From the NCBI GenBank assembly GCA_013201405.1, contig JABMJC010000012.1:1-34211 (forward strand): a stretch of 34,211 bases of DNA, given 5' to 3'. The stretch comes from Desulfobulbaceae bacterium. GTDB taxonomy: Bacteria; Desulfobacterota; Desulfobulbia; Desulfobulbales; Desulfobulbaceae. The translations under genes and the position numbers were made by a program. The stretch's first letter is position 1. Each line of letters starts with the position of its first letter. The notes under the pieces were generated by a model. The model did no database searches. It had not been told where the DNA came from and saw only the letters and a list, made by a program, of their open reading frames with translations. Positions 7,714 through 16,454 of this stretch are shown piece after piece.

Positions 7714-8598
7714 ATGAAAATAATCCGCAAGGCTGTCATCCCCGTGGCTGGGCTTGGTACCCGTTTTTTACCGGCAACCAAGGCCATTCCCAAAGAGATG
7801 CTCACCATTGTCGACCGGCCCACCATTCAATACATTGTTGAAGAAGCAGTGGCATCTGGCATTGAGCAGATCATTCTGGTGACCAGTGCGGGCAAATCGG
7901 CCATAGAAAACCATTTTGACTACGACTTCCAACTCGACACCATTTTAAAGGAACGCAACAAGGTACTTTTGCGGGAAGAGCTGCGCCATATTTCCAACCT
8001 GATCGATGTAACCTCGGTACGCCAAAAGGAGCCCCTAGGTCTTGGCCATGCCATTCTCATGGCGCGCAACGTGGTGGGTGACGAGCCGTTCTTCGTGCTC
8101 CTTGGCGACGACCTGGTGCTCAGCAAGATAGCTTGCTGCAAGCAGATGATCAACCTTTATGAACAGGTGGGTTCATCGATTGTGGCGGTGCGGCGAGTTC
8201 CAGAGCAGGAAACCCACCAGTACGGCATTGTGGAAGGGGAGGAAAGCGAGTTTGAGCGCGCCCACAGAATCACCCGTATGATAGAAAAACCTGCCCCAGG
8301 TACTTCCAACTCAGATATGGCCATTATCGGCCGCTACCTGCTGATGCCGGAGATTTTTGATTTGCTGGAAAAAACCACGCCTGGCCATGGTGGCGAAATC
8401 CAGCTTACCGATGCCCTGCAGGCAATGTCTAAAAGGCAGGGTATGTTTGCCTACGAGTTTGAAGGTAGTCGCTACGATGCCGGCGACAAGCTTGGTTATT
8501 TGAAGGCAGTGGTTGATTTTGCCCTGATGCACCAGCAGTTGGGCCCGGCCTTCCGCGAATATCTCGAGTCTGTTTGCAAGCAATTGCCTGAAGAGTAA
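7714..8598 (+). CDS. galU: UTP-glucose-1-phosphate uridylyltransferase
   Basis: The enzyme makes UDP-glucose from glucose-1-phosphate and UTP, for polysaccharide and lipopolysaccharide synthesis. The N-terminus carries the nucleotidyltransferase signature AVIPVAGLGTRFLPATKAIP (residues 7-26), with the later lysine and acidic motifs of bacterial GalU (MLTIVDRPTIQYIVEEA, FFVLLGDDL, GRYLLMPEIFDLL, GGEIQLTDAL). The length, 294 residues, is normal for the family. The start is well supported by AAGGAAGG 6 bases upstream of the ATG. It is divergent from wzt and is followed after 7 bases by priA, with which it is probably co-transcribed. A TAAAAT at 7627-7632 could be a -10 element, but no good -35 goes with it. 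Together with Ugd (18270-19580) it gives the cell UDP-glucuronate. Confidence 0.96.
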   Translation: MKIIRKAVIPVAGLGTRFLPATKAIPKEMLTIVDRPTIQYIVEEAVASGIEQIILVTSAGKSAIENHFDYDFQLDTILKERNKVLLREELRHISNLIDVTSVRQKEPLGLGHAILMARNVVGDEPFFVLLGDDLVLSKIACCKQMINLYEQVGSSIVAVRRVPEQETHQYGIVEGEESEFERAHRITRMIEKPAPGTSNSDMAIIGRYLLMPEIFDLLEKTTPGHGGEIQLTDALQAMSKRQGMFAYEFEGSRYDAGDKLGYLKAVVDFALMHQQLGPAFREYLESVCKQLPEE

Positions 8599-8605
8599 GA
8601 CAAGG

Positions 8606-11164
8606 GTGGAGGAATCTGACAACAGCCCCTGCATAGACGATCGCCTTGGGGACCGCCTGTATGAAGTGGCGGTGGATGCACCGATCTTTTCTACACTGAC
8701 CTATGCTGCACCCATTGGTATTGCAGAGGAACTTTTGGTTGGTGCAATTGTGCTGGCTCCCTTGGGAAACAGGCAGATTACCGGGTATGTGCTTGGTGAG
8801 GCATCGACCCAAAGGGCTGATGCACAAGCTACGTACCAGGTGCGTCCACTGGTTGATATCCTGAGCCTTGAACCATTTTTTCCAGCAACGCTTGTTCCGT
8901 TCTACCGCTGGATTGCCCAATACTATCACTATCCCATTGGCGAAGTGATTCGCACAGCCCTGCCGCTTGCGCCAGGCGCACGCAGTGGTCGGCGTATCGT
9001 ACTCACTGACAAGGGTAAGGCACACTGTGCAGCCCAAGGCCTTGCGCTCATGCAGCAAATGCCCTGGTTATCCCGGCTTGTGGATAAAGGAGAGCTGAGC
9101 CCGGCAGCTGTACGGAAAATTTGGCGCAACCCGCAGAAGCAGCGCGCTGTGCTTGCACTGGAACAAAAAGGATTTGTTGACATTCTTCCAGAATTACTCA
9201 GCTCAGGTGGCCGCACAAGAACAGAAGCAGTGGTGCGCATTGGTGCGCAGCTGGTGCCACTGCTTGCGCAGCAGGGCAATTTTTGCAGCGACGAACTGAA
9301 CAGGTACCTGGAAGCAGAGAATTATCCCCCTCTACGCAAAAGCGAGCACAAGCTGCTGGAGATTTTTTTCACCATTGCTGAAAAGACAAACCTGGAGGTT
9401 GCCCGCTCCAGCCTGCGGCAGGCCTATCCCAATCATGGGCCTGCCTTAAAGCGGCTGCTTGCCCGCGATTTTCTTGGTCTGAGCCACAAACCGGTCTTCC
9501 GTGATCCCTTTGCCGGTCTGCAGCGCCAGCCTGTCACCACACACCAGCTGACAGAAGCGCAAAAAGATGTGCTTGGGCCGCTCGTAGGGGAAATTTGCAG
9601 GAACATCTTTGCCCCTTTCCTGCTTTTTGGTGTTACTGGCAGTGGTAAAACCGAGGTTTACCTGCTTGCTGTGGCCACCGCCCTTGACCAAGGGAAAAGT
9701 GCTCTACTGCTGGTGCCAGAAATTGCTCTGGCTGCGCAGCTGGAAACAGAATTGCGCGCGCGTTTTGACGATCAGGTGGCGGTTTTACACAGTGGCATGA
9801 GCGATGGCGAGCGGATTGGCCAGTGGCAGCGTGTGCTGTGGGGCAAGGCACGTATTGTTTTGGGTGCCCGTTCCGCAGTCTTTGCTCCGCTGAGCAATCT
9901 GGGCGTGATTGTTGTGGATGAGGAGCATGAGTCTTCTTATAAACAGGAAGACGGCCTGCCGTACCATGCCCGCGATTTGGCGGTACTCAGGGCAAAACAG
10001 GAAAAATGCCTGGTACTGCTCGGTTCAGCTACGCCCGCACTGACCAGCTATCACCACGCGATAACAGGCAAATACCAGCTGCTGCAGCTGCCCGAGCGGG
10101 TGAGTGCACACCCTCTGCCACAGGTTCAGCTCGTGGATATGCGAGCCGAAGAAATGCCCAGGGAACATCAGCTTTTTTCCAGGGCACTGCTCAGCGCCAT
10201 GCGGGAAAATCTCGAACTTGGCCGGCAAACCCTGCTTTTTCTCAACCGCCGCGGTTTTGCCACCTTCATGCAGTGCCGCGACTGTGGCTTTGTACTGGAG
10301 TGCAAGCATTGCCGGGTATCGCTTACCTGGCACCGCAGCCGCAATCAACTGCTCTGCCACTACTGTGGGTATCATCAGCATCCAGACACCTTGTGCCCGG
10401 CCTGTGGCTCCGGCCAGGTTATGGGCCGGGGACTTGGTACAGAGCGCATTGAAGAGGAAATAGCCGTACTCTTTCCCTTGGCACGGATTGCCCGGGTAGA
10501 CAGTGACAGCAGCAGAAACCGGCGGCAGTTGCTGGAGGTGCTCAAGGCAATGCAAGAGCGTGAGATCGATATCCTTGTCGGCACGCAGATGATTGCCAAG
10601 GGTCTGCATTTTCCGCATGTAACGCTTGTGGGTGTACTCTGGGCCGATGCTGGGCTGAATTTGCCGGATTTCAGGGCAGGGGAACGCACCTTTGCCCAAA
10701 TTGCGCAAGTGACAGGCAGGGCAGGGCGGGGAGAGAGTCCTGGCCGGGTGATTGTGCAAACCTACCAGCCCGAACACTATGCCGTGCGTTTGGCGCAAAA
10801 CCACAACTATGTGGGTCTGTACAACCAAGAAATAGCCCTGCGCCAGCCTTTGGGCTATCCGCCCTTTACCCGTTTGGTCAATGTGCGTATCAGCGGGCTG
10901 AACGAGGGAGAGGTGGAACAGGCAGCCATAGATACGGCGGCATTCCTGCGGCAGCAGGATACAGGCGGTAAGGTAGCAGTGCTTGGGCCTGTGCCTGCAC
11001 CATTGGCCAAGATTAAAAATCGGGTGCGCTGGCAAATCCTTTTAAAGAGTGCAGAAATTATCGCCCTGCACCGTTTGTGTGACCAGCTTAACAGCCAAAA
11101 AAAGACTCTGTGCCCCCGCAGTGTTGCGGTGCAAATGGATGTGGATCCGGAAAATATGCTTTAG
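8606..11164 (+). CDS. priA: Primosomal replication-restart helicase PriA
   Basis: PriA is the 3'-5' DNA helicase that reloads the replisome at collapsed forks. The N-terminal part is the DNA-binding region. A helicase core follows: Walker A GVTGSGKTE (about residue 343), DEEH box (VVDEEHESSYKQ, about 438), LLGSATP motif III. The zinc-binding insert has eight cysteines in CxxC-type pairs (CRDCG, CKHC, CHYCGYH, CPACG; about 556-603). The motifs GLGTERIEEE and GTQMIAKGLHFPHVTLVGVL (about 612-675) are diagnostic of PriA. At 852 residues it is longer than the usual 730 or so, mainly through a longer segment between the N-terminal domain and the helicase core. The start is GTG 8606; a strong GGAGGA at 8608-8613 overlaps this codon, so a slightly later non-ATG start cannot be excluded. 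Confidence 0.95.
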   Translation: MEESDNSPCIDDRLGDRLYEVAVDAPIFSTLTYAAPIGIAEELLVGAIVLAPLGNRQITGYVLGEASTQRADAQATYQVRPLVDILSLEPFFPATLVPFYRWIAQYYHYPIGEVIRTALPLAPGARSGRRIVLTDKGKAHCAAQGLALMQQMPWLSRLVDKGELSPAAVRKIWRNPQKQRAVLALEQKGFVDILPELLSSGGRTRTEAVVRIGAQLVPLLAQQGNFCSDELNRYLEAENYPPLRKSEHKLLEIFFTIAEKTNLEVARSSLRQAYPNHGPALKRLLARDFLGLSHKPVFRDPFAGLQRQPVTTHQLTEAQKDVLGPLVGEICRNIFAPFLLFGVTGSGKTEVYLLAVATALDQGKSALLLVPEIALAAQLETELRARFDDQVAVLHSGMSDGERIGQWQRVLWGKARIVLGARSAVFAPLSNLGVIVVDEEHESSYKQEDGLPYHARDLAVLRAKQEKCLVLLGSATPALTSYHHAITGKYQLLQLPERVSAHPLPQVQLVDMRAEEMPREHQLFSRALLSAMRENLELGRQTLLFLNRRGFATFMQCRDCGFVLECKHCRVSLTWHRSRNQLLCHYCGYHQHPDTLCPACGSGQVMGRGLGTERIEEEIAVLFPLARIARVDSDSSRNRRQLLEVLKAMQEREIDILVGTQMIAKGLHFPHVTLVGVLWADAGLNLPDFRAGERTFAQIAQVTGRAGRGESPGRVIVQTYQPEHYAVRLAQNHNYVGLYNQEIALRQPLGYPPFTRLVNVRISGLNEGEVEQAAIDTAAFLRQQDTGGKVAVLGPVPAPLAKIKNRVRWQILLKSAEIIALHRLCDQLNSQKKTLCPRSVAVQMDVDPENML

Positions 11165-11245
11165 CCAGGCAAACGCTGCTTGAACCTGCGCGGATGCAGG
11201 GCCAGAATCTAAAGAATCTAAGCAGGGGAGTTGGAGTGCCGGCAA

Positions 11246-11273
11246 AACAGGTGCGGAGAGTTCCGCACCTGTT
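11246..11273. terminator. Candidate terminator hairpin between convergent genes
   Basis: The perfect stem AACAGGTGCGGA (11246-11257) pairs with TCCGCACCTGTT (11262-11273) around a 4-base loop. On the minus strand the stem is followed by TTTTGCC after a shared T pair, a weak U-tract. On the plus strand no T-run follows. It could end transcription from either convergent side, more plausibly the minus strand. Confidence 0.4.
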
Positions 11274-11396
11274 GCGTGGCTTGTGTGAAGAGACGAGGGT
11301 GTCGGTTTTGTAGGGGGAATCTTGAGTTGTTTTGCAAGTGGCTCTCAAGGCTTTCAAGACTCTTAATAAACCTCGGCTCTTTTGTGGTCCACTTCT

Positions 11397-11484
11397 TGTT
11401 GGGCTTTGCTGCGCTCAGCCACAACCTGCACTATGGCATGATTTATTCGTATATCCAGCTGGTTGGGATAAGTTTTGGTAAAAT
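11397..11484 (+). repeat. REP-like palindromic repeat, copy 1 (long form)
   Basis: The core 11397-11429 starts TGTTGGGCTTTGCTGCGCTC and ends CACAACCTGC. Its two ends, GTTGGGCT and AGC(C)ACAAC, form an imperfect palindrome. Similarity to copy 2 continues about 55 bases past the core (ATTTAYTCGTATRTCC, then TTGGTAAA), so the repeated unit is close to 90 bases. Confidence 0.65.
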
Positions 11485-11505
11485 CCAACTTATGCCCTAA
11501 AGGGA

Positions 11506-12027
11506 TTAGCGGCCCATCCGTCCACCTCTACCTGGGCCAGGGCCAACAGGACCAGGGCCTGTTCCATCACAAGGACCCCACCAGGCTCCGCAAGGACCCC
11601 ACCAGGCTCCGCCACCCGCACCCATGCCCTTGCCCCTGCCCATGCCGCCACCCATCATACCCATGGGCAGGCCGTTTTCCTGGGCCTTGGCGCGCAGTTG
11701 TTCGCGCAGATCGAATATTTCGCCAGTGAGCTGGGAAACCTTGGCGCTGTCCACCTGGCTAGAGCGCATCATGCTGCGTTTTTCAGCCTGCTTAACAGCC
11801 ATCTGTTTGCGCAATGCGGTGGTCTCTTGCAGAAATTTATTGTGTTTTTCAATCATGGCCGGATCATTGCCCAGCCAAGGACAATTCCAGGTGCCTGCCT
11901 GCGGAGCAGGGGCTGGTTGGGTTACCGTGGTGTTTGCGGCAATACCGGTGTGGGCAAGTCCCATGGTGATGCCTGTGGTCAGAAGTGCTGCCAAAAGCAG
12001 CTTTTTTTTGTTACCCGATGTTTTCAT
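11506..12027 (-). CDS. ZraP/Spy-like periplasmic heavy-metal-responsive protein
   Basis: This is a small secreted protein (173 residues) with a signal peptide (KKKLLLAALLTTGITMGLAHTGIAA, cleavage near residue 31). A helical middle follows (about 55-115, with LRKQMAVKQAEKRSMM and LTGEIFDLREQLRAKA) of the kind that forms the hooked dimers of ZraP/CpxP/Spy chaperones. The C-terminal tail is rich in Gly, Met, Trp, Cys and Pro: GLPMGMMGGGMGRG, then GAWWGPC twice. The duplicated heptapeptide comes from a perfect 21-bp tandem repeat. Met and Cys suggest metal binding, which is an inference. I chose the ATG at 12027 because AGAGG lies 7 bases upstream; the ATG at 12033 is too close to it. A sigma-54-type promoter lies upstream, and the divergent neighbour is a sensor kinase, as in zraP-zraSR. 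Confidence 0.8.
   Translation of the reverse strand: MKTSGNKKKLLLAALLTTGITMGLAHTGIAANTTVTQPAPAPQAGTWNCPWLGNDPAMIEKHNKFLQETTALRKQMAVKQAEKRSMMRSSQVDSAKVSQLTGEIFDLREQLRAKAQENGLPMGMMGGGMGRGKGMGAGGGAWWGPCGAWWGPCDGTGPGPVGPGPGRGGRMGR
11571..11612. repeat. Perfect 21-bp tandem duplication in the ZraP-like gene
   Basis: Two identical 21-base units (11571-11591 and 11592-11612, each starting AAGGACCCCACC) lie in frame and encode GAWWGPC twice on the minus strand. Perfect identity at the DNA level points to a recent duplication or ongoing slippage. Confidence 0.9.
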
Positions 12028-12093
12028 GGTCATACCTCTTGTTAAGATGAATGTGAAAATACCCTTTTGGGCGTTTCCCTTTATCTTTATACG

Positions 12094-12109
12094 TGCGATA
12101 AGCGTGCCA
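12094..12109 (-). promoter_or_regulatory. Sigma-54-type -24/-12 promoter for the ZraP-like gene
   Basis: On the minus strand the sequence is TGGCACGCTTATCGCA. This matches the TGGCAC-N5-TTGCA consensus except for one base (TCGC for TTGC). It sits about 67 bases upstream of the chosen ATG, with a predicted start of transcription near 12083. ZraP promoters are sigma-54 dependent in enterobacteria, so position and neighbours agree with the motif. Confidence 0.65.
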
Positions 12110-12403
12110 GTTTAATTTTTTTTATCATAACATCTTGAAGTTGCATGTGTTTTTATTAAAAAAGAAAATAGGCTGCTTTTTTTCGCAGCGGAACATATGG
12201 AATGAAGTTTTACTGCTTGTATTGTTCTTACCCGCTTTTCCTGTCTGACTGGATAAAAAATACCCAGTGTCAAGGACTCGCTTCCTGATCCTGGCTCTTC
12301 TTGGGCCGCTTTTGTCGACAATAGCGCTGTCTATCTGGAGAAAAGCTCGAATTATGTTGAAAATGGCTCTCAATGGAACTCAGCTCCTTATTGAGTCCAT
12401 TTT

Positions 12404-12492
12404 TGTTGGGCTTTGCTGCGCTTAGCTCCAACCTGCGATATGGTGCGATTTACTCGTATGTCCGGCAGTTTGCGTTGAAATATTGGTAAAGT
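12404..12492 (+). repeat. REP-like palindromic repeat, copy 2 (long form)
   Basis: The core 12404-12436 is TGTTGGGCTTTGCTGCGCTT followed by AGCTCCAACCTGC. It differs from copy 1 at three positions in the first 33 bases. The extension GATATGGTGCGATTTACTCG ... TTGGTAAAGT matches copy 1 with scattered substitutions. A shared TGGCTCTCAA also precedes both copies (about 12364 and 11339), although the spacing differs. Confidence 0.65.
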
Positions 12493-12526
12493 GTAACAGT
12501 GGGGTTGTGTTGATCTCAGCCGCATC

Positions 12527-12559
12527 TGTTGGGCTTCGCTGCGCTCAGCTCCAACCTAC
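12527..12559 (+). repeat. REP-like palindromic repeat, copy 3 (core only)
   Basis: TGTTGGGCTTCGCTGCGCTC is followed by AGCTCCAACCTAC. Only the 33-base core is present; the downstream extension of copies 1 and 2 is absent. It ends about 20 bases before the ribosome-binding site of the sensor kinase gene, so it would lie in that gene's leader. Confidence 0.65.
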
Positions 12560-12593
12560 ATTCTGAACTGGCTTTGGCAGGAGTGTTTCTTGC

Positions 12594-14510
12594 ATGTACA
12601 ATTCCATGAAGTCTTTTTTGAAGAAGAAAATATATACCACCTATATTGACAGCTCTCCCTGGTTGTTGGCAGCCGCTGCCGCCATACTGGTCTTCATTGT
12701 CGCCACCTTTGCCCTGTATAATTACCGCCTGGAAAAGCGGGTGATGCAGACAAATTTGGAACAGAGAGCCGCGACCCTCGTACGCGTACTCCATGCCAAC
12801 CTGCGTATGGCTCTGGTCAATGAGTTACGCCAGCATCAGCAGTTAAGCAGCGGCTGGCCCGAACAGCTACAGCAGATAGTTACCCATGTTAGCGATGACA
12901 CAGACATTCTTTTTCTGAGCCTTGCAGACAATGAAGGTACAATCCTTGCTCATTCCGATCCGCACAAGGTGGGTACGCAGGCTTCTGCTGTGCCCTTACA
13001 ACAGACAGGTCTGGAAGGCAGAAACTGTGATAGTAGTATTTCTCCCCACCGAATCACCTTTAGCCTGGGGACTGACCAAGCCTTTACAGCGTGTACCTAC
13101 CTGGTCATTCAGCCCCAGGGGCGGGGCATGAATCGCATGCTGTCCAGGATGAATGATGGGCCAATGATGCGCAGGGGACCTGGCAGCTTTGAACATCACA
13201 GCCCGATGATGGGAAGGGGACGTGCGCTTCCTTCTGCCGTGGCGAATCAGGAATACCTGGTTGCAGTTGGGTTGAATATTCATGAACATGAGCAGGCATT
13301 GGCTAGAATGCAGTGGCAAATTTTGCTGCTCTCTCTGGCCATGCTTCTGGTGGGTTTGGGGGGATGGTTGTCGCTGGCTGCGGTACAAGGTTATCGTGTT
13401 TCCCAGAAAACCGTGGAAAAGGTGCAGGCCTATACAGCCCTGCTGGTTGCCCAGCTTCCCTTGGGGGTTATTGCCACTGCACCGGATGGCCGCATAGAAA
13501 CGTGGAATGGTGCAACCGCCGTACTTACTGGCTTAAGCGCTGCGGATGCCCTGGATAAATTCCCCCAAGAGGTGTTGCCTGCAGTACTGGCTGCGTTTTT
13601 TGATGAGTCAGACGTGGAAGAGGGGAGTCTGGCAGCCAAATCCCTTACCCTTACCCTGGCAGAGGAGCGCAAGGTACTCTTGTGCCAGCCGCTGAAAATA
13701 ACCGATGCAGTGCAAACCTATCGGGGCCGAGTGCTGCTGCTTTCCGATATTACAGAGTTGACAGATCTGGAACAGAAAATGCGGGAAAATGAACGCTTGG
13801 CAGCCATTGGCCGTATAGCGGGCGGGGTGGCCCATGAGGTGCGCAATCCCTTGAGTTCCATAAAAGGGTTGGCTTATTATCTGAAAAATCATTTTTCCGA
13901 GGGCAGTCGGGAACAGGAGAGCGCAGCCCTGCTTATTCAGGAAACAGAACGCTTAAACAGGACCATCACCGAGATGCTCGGCCTGACTCATCCCTCGCAG
14001 CTCAAGCTTGAGGAGGTGGACATGGTTGAATTACTCAGGCAAAGCCTGACCCTGATGCAGGCAGAGCTGGAGGAACACAATATCGAGGTGCAGTGGCACT
14101 GTGACCCGGCCTTACCCAGTATTCAGGGGGATACCGACCGCCTGCGCCAGGTGCTGATGAATGTGTTGCTCAATGCCCAGCAGGCCATGGACAGTGGAGG
14201 AACGCTCACCGTCAAGGCGAGCGCCTCGGCAGATCGGCTCTGGTTGGGCATCCAGGCGGTGGATACTGGTCGTGGTATAGCTCCGGAATTGCTCTCCCAA
14301 GTGTTTTATCCCTATTTTACGACGCGTGAGAGCGGTACTGGCATTGGCCTGGCCATTTCCCGCAAAATCATTATCGAGCACCAGGGCAGCATCGAAATTC
14401 AAAGTGAGCCGGGCAAGGGCACCTTGGTTGAAATCAGGCTGCCGGTGGGTACAGAAGCTGCTCCAATCAACACAGGGGACGAGCAGGGCCACAGTGCCCA
14501 GATGCTTTAA
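12594..14510 (+). CDS. PAS-containing sensor histidine kinase (ZraS/NtrB-like)
   Basis: This is a 638-residue membrane sensor kinase. A membrane helix at about 23-43 precedes a periplasmic sensor of about 200 residues, then a second helix (about 242-264), a PAS domain (about 277-390), a HisKA domain with GRIAGGVAHEVRNPLSSIKG (phospho-acceptor H414), and an ATPase domain with the N box (RQVLMNVLLNAQQAM, N527), G1 (DTGRGI) and G2 (GTGIGLAISRKII). The HEVRNPL form is typical of NtrB/ZraS kinases that partner sigma-54 activators. The sensor contains an unusual Met/His/Arg-rich insert (about 179-210: MNRMLSRMNDGPMMRR, HHSPMMGRGR), suggestive of metal contact. The start is supported by AGGAG 10 bases upstream. 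It diverges from the ZraP-like gene. No response regulator follows, which is odd for this type. Confidence 0.9.
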   Translation: MYNSMKSFLKKKIYTTYIDSSPWLLAAAAAILVFIVATFALYNYRLEKRVMQTNLEQRAATLVRVLHANLRMALVNELRQHQQLSSGWPEQLQQIVTHVSDDTDILFLSLADNEGTILAHSDPHKVGTQASAVPLQQTGLEGRNCDSSISPHRITFSLGTDQAFTACTYLVIQPQGRGMNRMLSRMNDGPMMRRGPGSFEHHSPMMGRGRALPSAVANQEYLVAVGLNIHEHEQALARMQWQILLLSLAMLLVGLGGWLSLAAVQGYRVSQKTVEKVQAYTALLVAQLPLGVIATAPDGRIETWNGATAVLTGLSAADALDKFPQEVLPAVLAAFFDESDVEEGSLAAKSLTLTLAEERKVLLCQPLKITDAVQTYRGRVLLLSDITELTDLEQKMRENERLAAIGRIAGGVAHEVRNPLSSIKGLAYYLKNHFSEGSREQESAALLIQETERLNRTITEMLGLTHPSQLKLEEVDMVELLRQSLTLMQAELEEHNIEVQWHCDPALPSIQGDTDRLRQVLMNVLLNAQQAMDSGGTLTVKASASADRLWLGIQAVDTGRGIAPELLSQVFYPYFTTRESGTGIGLAISRKIIIEHQGSIEIQSEPGKGTLVEIRLPVGTEAAPINTGDEQGHSAQML

Positions 14511-14715
14511 ATTATGCTGTGTTGTGGGCGGGCTGTTGTTACCAGTTGATCAGCATTTTGCTGGAGTTCGGGAAAAGCCGTTTGATGGAGGCAGCCAGCA
14601 GATACGAAAGGAAGAAAATAAGCAGAACGTTCAGCATCAGGCCTGGTGAGGGATGCAGGGGTATCCTTGTGCAGGCAGGTGGAGTGGAACGCAGTGTGGC
14701 GGAAAGTTCGGGAGA

Positions 14716-14737
14716 AGGTGCAGGAATGCCTGCACCT
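14716..14737. terminator. Hairpin between convergent sensor kinase and ihfA
   Basis: AGGTGCAGG (14716-14724) pairs with CCTGCACCT (14729-14737) around AATG. It abuts the ihfA stop codon. A poor pyrimidine tract follows on the minus strand (TTCTCCC). The rest of the spacer 14511-14715 shows nothing recognisable. Confidence 0.4.
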
Positions 14738-15027
14738 CAACCTTTGTTGACTTTATCACGCAAAAGACCGGAAGGCCTAAAGGTGACGACCCGGCGGGCG
14801 TCCAGTATCAGTGTGTCGCCTGTTTGCGGATTGCGGCCCCGCCGCGGCTTTTTATCGCGGACATTGAACTTACCAAAGCCGCTGAGGAGCAAATCATCGC
14901 CTTGAATGAGCGATGACTTGGCAAGAGATAAAAAGAGCTCCACAGCCTGTACCGCCTGCGACTTGGTCAAGGTGGGGTGGTTCGCGTAGATTTTTTCCAC
15001 CAAGTTGGCTTTTGTCAGGGTTCCCAT
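14737..15027 (-). CDS. ihfA: Integration host factor alpha-type DNA-bending protein
   Basis: This is a 96-residue HU/IHF-family protein. The N-terminal helices begin MGTLTKANLVEKIYANHP. The DNA-binding beta-arm region carries LSGFGKFNVRDKKPRRGRNP, then the RRVVTFRPS stretch. The GFGxFxVRDKxxRxGRNPxTG form and the ARRVVTFRP ending match IHF-alpha more than HU. IHF sharply bends DNA and assists, among others, sigma-54 promoters such as the one inferred upstream of the ZraP-like gene. I chose the ATG at 15027 because GGGGGA lies 6 bases upstream. The frame extends 19 codons further up without a ribosome-binding site, and the family has no such extension. It lies 95 bases downstream of eno on the same strand. 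Confidence 0.93.
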   Translation of the reverse strand: MGTLTKANLVEKIYANHPTLTKSQAVQAVELFLSLAKSSLIQGDDLLLSGFGKFNVRDKKPRRGRNPQTGDTLILDARRVVTFRPSGLLRDKVNKG

Positions 15028-15122
15028 GCAATTCCCCCATGCGTGTTGCTCTGTAGTCTTCAGGGCGAGCGGGGCTTTGTGCACCGCCCGCCCCTGATCT
15101 GTTTTCTGAATCTCAGCGCCTT

Positions 15123-16454
<1,332 letters not shown>

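Larger units (their letters stand above)
11165..11505. other. Non-coding spacer between convergent priA and the ZraP-like gene
   Basis: These 341 bases hold no credible gene. They contain a perfect 12-bp stem hairpin at 11246-11273 and the first copy of a REP-like repeat (11397-11484). A small inverted repeat, ATAAGTT/AACTTAT (11468-11474 and 11487-11493), lies just beyond the 3' end of the ZraP-like gene. Both flanking genes end here. Confidence 0.7.
12028..12593. other. Divergent regulatory spacer between ZraP-like gene and sensor kinase
   Basis: These 566 bases have no believable coding sequence. The minus-strand frames near 12112-12373 have no ribosome-binding site and low-complexity Lys/Phe ends. 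The spacer holds a sigma-54-type promoter (12094-12109), an AT-rich tract around 12111-12125 and again around 12160-12180, and two REP-like repeat copies (12404-12492 and 12527-12559). CTCAAT/ATTGAG (12369-12374 and 12390-12395) flank a short loop just before copy 2. Confidence 0.65.

Noticed and set aside
7641-7841. Open frame overlapping the start of galU
   Set aside because: It is out of frame with galU, has no ribosome-binding site of its own and reads as low-complexity shadow sequence.
8429-9058. 209-codon minus-strand frame opposite galU/priA
   Set aside because: It is antisense to two certain genes and has no recognisable motif.
10025-11035. Long (336-codon) minus-strand frame opposite priA
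   Set aside because: It lies wholly antisense to a clear priA. Its residue make-up (many His, Pro, Gln, Cys) is what antisense of GC-rich code gives, and there is no start signal.
12112-12373. Two overlapping minus-strand frames in the spacer upstream of the ZraP-like gene
   Set aside because: Poor composition, no ribosome-binding site, and they run through the sigma-54 promoter region.
12575-12596. TGGCAG ... TTGCA upstream of the sensor kinase as a second sigma-54 promoter
   Set aside because: The spacing between the two boxes is nine bases instead of five, and AGGAG of the ribosome-binding site lies inside it.
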